Below are positions 14,494 to 18,302 of a DNA stretch of 18,302 bases, piece by piece (position 1 is the stretch's first letter; every line of letters starts with the position of its first letter). A model generated the notes under the pieces. That model did no database searches and was not told the origin of the DNA. It saw nothing but the letters and a program-made list of their open reading frames with translations. The translations under genes and the position numbers were made by a program. Source of the stretch: Campylobacteraceae bacterium (GTDB lineage: Bacteria; Campylobacterota; Campylobacteria; Campylobacterales; Sulfurovaceae); assembly GCA_026985495.1 (NCBI GenBank), contig JALSQJ010000026.1, positions 1 to 18,302 on the forward strand, in the 5' to 3' direction.

Positions 14494-15807
14494 TTGTCAA
14501 AAAAACTACACCTTGTCAGCCTTGGCTGTACTAAAAATCTTGTCGATTCAGAAGTTATGTTGGGTCGTTTACGTGAGTATGAAATTTCAGATGATGCAAC
14601 CTCTGCCGATGTTATTATTGTCAACACCTGTGGGTTTATAGATGCTGCCAAAGAGGAGAGCATTAACACCATTTTAAATCTACACCAAGAGCGTAAAGAG
14701 AGTTCACTTTTAGTAGTTAGTGGTTGTCTAACTGAACGATACCAAGAGGAGCTACAACGAGATTTACCTGAAGTAGATATATTTACAGGGGTTGGTGACT
14801 ATGAAAAAATAGACCAAATGATTGCTAAAAAGAGAGGTATATTCTCTCCATCTGTTTACTTGGCAAATGAAAATTCAGAACGTATTATTACAGGTTCAAA
14901 CACTCACGCCTACATTAAGATTGCTGAAGGGTGTAATCAAAGTTGTTCATTTTGTGCCATTCCAAGTTTTAAAGGAAAACTCCATTCACGAACTTTAGAG
15001 TCTATTAAAAAAGAGCTAACTGCCCTAGTAGCTAAAGGATTCTATGAGTTTAGTTTTATATCTCAAGACTCCTCTAGTTTTGGGCGAGACATTGGACTAA
15101 AAGATGGTTTAGTAGATTTAATTAAAACTGTAGAGAGTGTAGATGGTGTAAAAATTGCTCGTATTCTCTACCTTTACCCAACTACTACCACCTTTAAACT
15201 TATTGATACAATTGCAGACTCTAAAGTATTTGAGACCTATTATGATATGCCAATTCAACAGATAGATGATACTCTTTTAAAGATAATGCGTCGTGGATTT
15301 GGAGAGAAGAAGAGTATTGAACTTTTAGAGTATATGAAGAGTAAAAAAGATGCCTTTATACGAACCTCAATCATTGCAGGACACCCAGGAGAGAGTGATG
15401 AAGCGTTTAAAAGAGTCTGTGACTTTTTACAAGAGTTTAAATTTGACCGTTTTAATGTATTTTACTACTCAAATGAAGAGACTACACCAGCCTTTACTAT
15501 GAAGCCTGTAGAAGAAGAGGTTATTGAAGAGCGTGTTGAAGCTCTTGAACAGATTGCCAAAGAGACTACAGAGTACTCTTTAAAAAAGATGATTGGTAAA
15601 ACCATTAATGTTATTTTAGAGGGCAAGAGTGAAGAGCATGAGTATATTTTATCGGCTCGTCCAACCCTTTGGGCAAAAGATATTGATGGAGATATACTCA
15701 TTAACGATACTTCCGATTTGGAGATTTTATATGGAGCGTTGTATGAGGTAAAAATTACTAACTTTACAGGTGAGAAGTTACTTGGAACACTTATGAAAAT
15801 AGTATAA
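14494..15807 (+). CDS. rimO: Ribosomal protein S12 methylthiotransferase RimO
   Basis: 437 residues, the usual RimO length. The N-terminal MTTase domain has SLGCTKNLVDSE (Cys12), VNTCGFIDAAKEES (Cys46) and SGCLTERY (Cys78) binding one iron-sulfur cluster. The radical-SAM domain has EGCNQSCSFCAIPSFKGKLHSR with Cys147, Cys151 and Cys154. RTSIIAGHPGE and FDRFNVFYYSNEETTPA follow, and a TRAM-like beta domain closes the protein (about 370-437). It adds a methylthio group to a conserved aspartate of ribosomal protein uS12. GCTKN and GFIDAAKEES distinguish RimO from MiaB. The start is TTG, supported by GGAGA six bases upstream and by the conserved SKKLHLVSLGC beginning. tilS follows after 21 bp, probably in the same transcript. 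Confidence 0.96.
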   Translation: MSKKLHLVSLGCTKNLVDSEVMLGRLREYEISDDATSADVIIVNTCGFIDAAKEESINTILNLHQERKESSLLVVSGCLTERYQEELQRDLPEVDIFTGVGDYEKIDQMIAKKRGIFSPSVYLANENSERIITGSNTHAYIKIAEGCNQSCSFCAIPSFKGKLHSRTLESIKKELTALVAKGFYEFSFISQDSSSFGRDIGLKDGLVDLIKTVESVDGVKIARILYLYPTTTTFKLIDTIADSKVFETYYDMPIQQIDDTLLKIMRRGFGEKKSIELLEYMKSKKDAFIRTSIIAGHPGESDEAFKRVCDFLQEFKFDRFNVFYYSNEETTPAFTMKPVEEEVIEERVEALEQIAKETTEYSLKKMIGKTINVILEGKSEEHEYILSARPTLWAKDIDGDILINDTSDLEILYGALYEVKITNFTGEKLLGTLMKIV

Positions 15808-15828
15808 TCAAAAGATAAGAGGTAAAAA

Positions 15829-16797
15829 ATGGATGTAGAAGAGATAAAAGAGGAGAGAAACCTACTAGCATTTTCAGCAGGAGTGGACTCTTCTGCTCTC
15901 TTTTTTTTACTTCTTGAACATAACATTAAATTTGATATTGCTCTTATTAATTATGGTATAAGAGACCAAGCTAAAGATGAGGAGGCTCATGCTTTACTAT
16001 TGGCTAATAGATATAATCTAAAAGTACATATTGCTCATGCCCCTACTTTTAAAAATAACTTTGAAAAAAATGCACGGGATTTTCGTTATGCTTTTTTTGA
16101 TGAGCTTATGGAGAACTATGACAATCTTTTAACTGCTCATCATCTAAATGACCAACTAGAGTGGTTTTTAATGCGTCTAACTAAAGGGGCAGGAGTTAAT
16201 GAACTTATGGGACTAGAGAGAGTTTCAAAGCGTAAAGACTATAGGGTAATTCGCCCTCTTTTAGAATATAGCAAAGAGGAGCTTTTAACCTATTTAGAGC
16301 AACATCAACACCCATACTTTATTGATGAGAGTAACTTTAATGATAAATATGAACGAAATATATTTAGAGATAGATTTGCAAATGAGTTAATTGAGAACTA
16401 TAAAGATGGAATTGTACGAAGTTTCAACTACTTAAAACAGGATAAAAAGAGTCTTATGGAAGGATACAGGAAAATATATCAATATAAACAGCTCTATATT
16501 TTAGAGGTGGATAATTTAACTATTTTACCTCGTATAGTTGATAAATATCTTAAAAAACTGGGTTATCTTCTATCTGCATCACAACGAAATGAGTTAAATA
16601 AAGAGAGTTCTATTGTTTTTGGTGGGTTATGGGCTGTAGAAGTAAGTGAAGATAGAGTCTATATAGCACCATACAAAAGAGTCTCTATGAGTAAAAAGTT
16701 TAAAGAGGAGTGTAGAGTTTGTAAAATTCCCTCTAAAATACGTCCCTATCTTTATGACAATAATATAGAGCCTACAGCTCTACCAATGTCATCTTAA
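15829..16797 (+). CDS. tilS: tRNA(Ile)-lysidine synthase TilS
   Basis: 322 residues. LLAFSAGVDSSALFFLL (12-28) is the PP-loop of N-type ATP pyrophosphatases, with Ala in place of the second Gly of SGGxDS. NYGIRDQAKDEEAHA, LLTAHHLNDQLEWFLMRLTKGAG (100-122) and the later YFIDESNFNDKYERNIFRDR are standard TilS blocks. The enzyme converts the wobble cytidine 34 of tRNA-Ile2 to lysidine so that it reads AUA, which is common in an AT-rich genome like this one. The protein is shorter than E. coli TilS (about 430) and has only a small C-terminal domain, as in other Campylobacterota. AGAGGT precedes the ATG. Its 3' end overlaps the convergent membrane-protein gene by 26 bp. Confidence 0.93.
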   Translation: MDVEEIKEERNLLAFSAGVDSSALFFLLLEHNIKFDIALINYGIRDQAKDEEAHALLLANRYNLKVHIAHAPTFKNNFEKNARDFRYAFFDELMENYDNLLTAHHLNDQLEWFLMRLTKGAGVNELMGLERVSKRKDYRVIRPLLEYSKEELLTYLEQHQHPYFIDESNFNDKYERNIFRDRFANELIENYKDGIVRSFNYLKQDKKSLMEGYRKIYQYKQLYILEVDNLTILPRIVDKYLKKLGYLLSASQRNELNKESSIVFGGLWAVEVSEDRVYIAPYKRVSMSKKFKEECRVCKIPSKIRPYLYDNNIEPTALPMSS

Positions 16798-17200
16798 TAT
16801 TAATAGTATCATCATCATTAGCTTTAAATACTAAATCATCTTTAATTTGCACCAAATAACGCAAAGATAGTGTCTCAATAAAGGTATGAAACTCTTTTAA
16901 ATCATCTTTTCTAATTTTAATATCTACACTATAATGAGCCTCCTCTTTTGGAACAATAGTCACATCTAAAAAGGTTGTTTCAACACTCTTCTTAAAATCA
17001 TTTACTGAAAATGGTTGTGCCTCTGAAGATATCCCATATTTAGAAGATATTTCAGCAATCTTGTTATGCTCTTTCTTATATTTATTGAGATTTGAGTAGT
17101 AATTCATCATAGTAGGAAGAGCCCATACAAAAAAGAGAACTACTGCAAGAAGATATAAAATTTTAGTAACTAATGATATCTGTTTAATTTTTTTGAACAT
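16772..17200 (-). CDS. Small bitopic membrane protein, possible GspM/PilO-like assembly component
   Basis: 142 residues, family not firmly recognised. A short basic cytoplasmic N-terminus (MFKKIKQ) is followed by one membrane helix (about 13-33), a likely coiled-coil stretch (YYSNLNKYKKEHNKIAEISS) and a small alternating strand/helix domain (about 70-142) that could be ferredoxin-like (TTFLDVTIVP, HYSVDIKIRK, YLVQIKDDLVF, TINIKMTLVEL). This topology is that of PilO and GspM, the periplasmic partners in type IV pilus and type II secretion platforms. AAGG, overlapping the stop of the preceding gene, lies upstream of the ATG. The 12-bp spacing to the next gene indicates one operon. The role is inferred from topology and neighbour only. 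Confidence 0.6.
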   Translation of the reverse strand: MFKKIKQISLVTKILYLLAVVLFFVWALPTMMNYYSNLNKYKKEHNKIAEISSKYGISSEAQPFSVNDFKKSVETTFLDVTIVPKEEAHYSVDIKIRKDDLKEFHTFIETLSLRYLVQIKDDLVFKANDDDTINIKMTLVEL

Positions 17201-17212
17201 AATTTATAAGCC

Positions 17213-18302
17213 TTATACTTTTGATTTAAATGAAAACTCTGTCATAAAATTTTCAAGTGGTGTAATAATAAATTTTCCATCACTATAGAGTCTATTTAGA
17301 GCATCTCTCAAAGGTTCTATTCCCCAAACAACACCTTTTAACTCAATATTACTATTTGAGATTATAGCAAATTTTAACTCTGCACTTTTCCCCATAGCAT
17401 TAAAAACATCTTCTGATGTCATTGCTAAAAGTGAATTATTGGTTTGAGCATACGATTGTGCCTCTACCGTAGCTACTCTCTCTTCAAGTGAACTATTTTG
17501 CATAAAGAAGTACCCTCCCATTGCAAAAACAATAAATAGAGGAAGAAATGAGAGTAGATTTACAGAATTAGAGATAGAAGAGTTATCACTTTCTCCTGAG
17601 AAAAGTGCTTTTACTCTATTCATAAATGATATTTCACTCTTATCATTAGTAGATATACCCTCTTCTAGGTTATTTAATCTAATATCATCTAAACTGTTTA
17701 TTGCCACATCTTCAGATAGATGTTCTGCTTTAGTTGACGCAAAAGTCTTTGGTTGGATTTGAGAGGTAACCATTGGCTCTTTTTGTTGAGAAGAGGACAA
17801 GAATGATTTAATATAACTACCCACAAATCGACTCTGCTCTGCACCCATATGGTGAAGTAGATTGTGAATTGTCTTCTGTGTTGGTAAAATGCTCATCGAT
17901 AGCTCTTCTCTAAGTACTTTAAGCAATTTTGGTGAGTCATCACTAACCAACATCTCAACATGGTCTGCAAACTTATATGAGATTTTATAGTAAGCTTTCA
18001 TACTTTTATAGACTCTATTGGCTATCTGCTTCTCTGTTAATCCTCTAGTACCAATAATCCAACTCTCATGAATCTTATCTTTTGTAACAAACATAATATA
18101 GAGTTTTCGGTCAAAATAACCAATGGTCAAAGTTAACTTCTCATCAAGTTTATCTTTATACTCCTCATAAAGTATAGCAAAAGGCGAAAAATAGAGTGTT
18201 ACAGGGATATTACCAATATCTAATTTCTCTTGAATAACATAGTTGTCTTTAAAGATTCTAGCACACGCTTGATTTGGGTCCTCTCTATCTTTAACCACTT
18301 GA
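17213..18302 (-). CDS. Bitopic membrane protein, possible GspL/PilN- or transformation-apparatus-like, 5' end outside the window
   Basis: At least 361 residues are visible. The frame stays open to the right edge and the first possible start (GTG at 18298) lacks a visible ribosome site, so the true start is probably beyond the window. A long cytoplasmic N-terminal region contains strands such as LTLTIGYFDRKLYIMFV and a regular helical stretch (GLTEKQIANRVYKSMKAYYK). A polar linker (about 170-235) is followed by one membrane helix (about 247-266: LLSFLPLFIVFAMGGYFF), a short coiled coil (SLEERVATVEAQ) and a small periplasmic domain with LKFAIISNSNIELKG and GKFIITPLENFMTEF. A cytoplasmic domain, one helix and a small periplasmic domain is the GspL-type layout, and the next gene supplies a GspM-like partner. 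Campylobacter uses related Cts proteins for DNA uptake, so natural transformation is a possible role. Sequence-level family identity is not established. Confidence 0.6.
   Translation of the reverse strand, partial: QVVKDREDPNQACARIFKDNYVIQEKLDIGNIPVTLYFSPFAILYEEYKDKLDEKLTLTIGYFDRKLYIMFVTKDKIHESWIIGTRGLTEKQIANRVYKSMKAYYKISYKFADHVEMLVSDDSPKLLKVLREELSMSILPTQKTIHNLLHHMGAEQSRFVGSYIKSFLSSSQQKEPMVTSQIQPKTFASTKAEHLSEDVAINSLDDIRLNNLEEGISTNDKSEISFMNRVKALFSGESDNSSISNSVNLLSFLPLFIVFAMGGYFFMQNSSLEERVATVEAQSYAQTNNSLLAMTSEDVFNAMGKSAELKFAIISNSNIELKGVVWGIEPLRDALNRLYSDGKFIITPLENFMTEFSFKSKV

Noticed and set aside
15899..15908. T8 run inside tilS as a slippage switch
   Set aside because: tilS is essential in most bacteria, the run encodes ordinary hydrophobic residues of the PP-loop domain, and the frame is intact.
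15465..15926. 153-codon - strand open frame spanning the rimO-tilS junction
   Set aside because: It is antisense to two confidently identified genes and its translation is Ser/Ile-rich with no family features.
1..18302. CRISPR array, tRNA or rRNA genes
   Set aside because: No regularly spaced 23-40 bp repeats, no cloverleaf-like sequences with GGTTCRA-type arms and no rRNA stretches were seen on reading both strands.

Overview
The window is AT-rich and compact, with short Shine-Dalgarno sequences and frequent AAAGAG/GAG-type codon runs. RimO, TilS, an Rpn-type nuclease remnant and the general gene style suggest a mesophilic Campylobacterota (Sulfurimonas/Sulfurovum-like epsilonproteobacterium). 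This is an inference from gene content and base composition; there is no rRNA or other marker in the window.

Left edge (1-622): degraded, mobile-looking DNA. An open frame entering from the left ends in a GGGGACAG...-type sequence that resembles the edge of a REP-transposase-like element. A broken Rpn/PD-(D/E)XK transposase-family gene follows and keeps only its N-terminus, a short central strand motif and its C-terminus.

Surface-glycan region (665-8373): four tightly packed + strand genes encode a VOC-fold protein, a DhnA/class I-type aldolase, a Wzx-type flippase and a gamma-glutamyl phosphate reductase (ProA) fused at its C-terminus to a DedA-like membrane domain. Two - strand genes meet this operon tail to tail: an EpsG/Wzy-type polymerase and a NanM-type sugar O-methyltransferase. 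Divergent from the polymerase is an exported protein that may be a TIM-barrel glycosidase. A flippase, a polymerase, a methyltransferase and an exported hydrolase-like protein together look like the edge of a capsule, O-antigen or exopolysaccharide locus. The aldolase and ProA suggest an unusual monomer or decoration, but that is only inferred.

Middle (8331-13855): a class II Fic protein with a C-terminal winged helix and palindromes upstream of its start; a tryptophan-rich membrane protein of unknown function that converges on a tandem-AAA+ ATPase; and a prokaryotic glutamate-receptor-like channel whose K+ selectivity filter is not the usual TVGYGD.

Right (13993-18302): a SPOR-domain lipoprotein, then rimO and tilS (ribosome and tRNA modification). 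On the - strand, meeting tilS, is a pair of single-span membrane proteins with the layout of the GspL/GspM or PilN/PilO parts of a type II secretion, type IV pilus or transformation apparatus; the first runs off the window.

All four convergent gene pairs overlap at their 3' ends (by 4, 43, 8 and 26 bp), which leaves no room for conventional terminators. No tRNA, rRNA or CRISPR array was seen.
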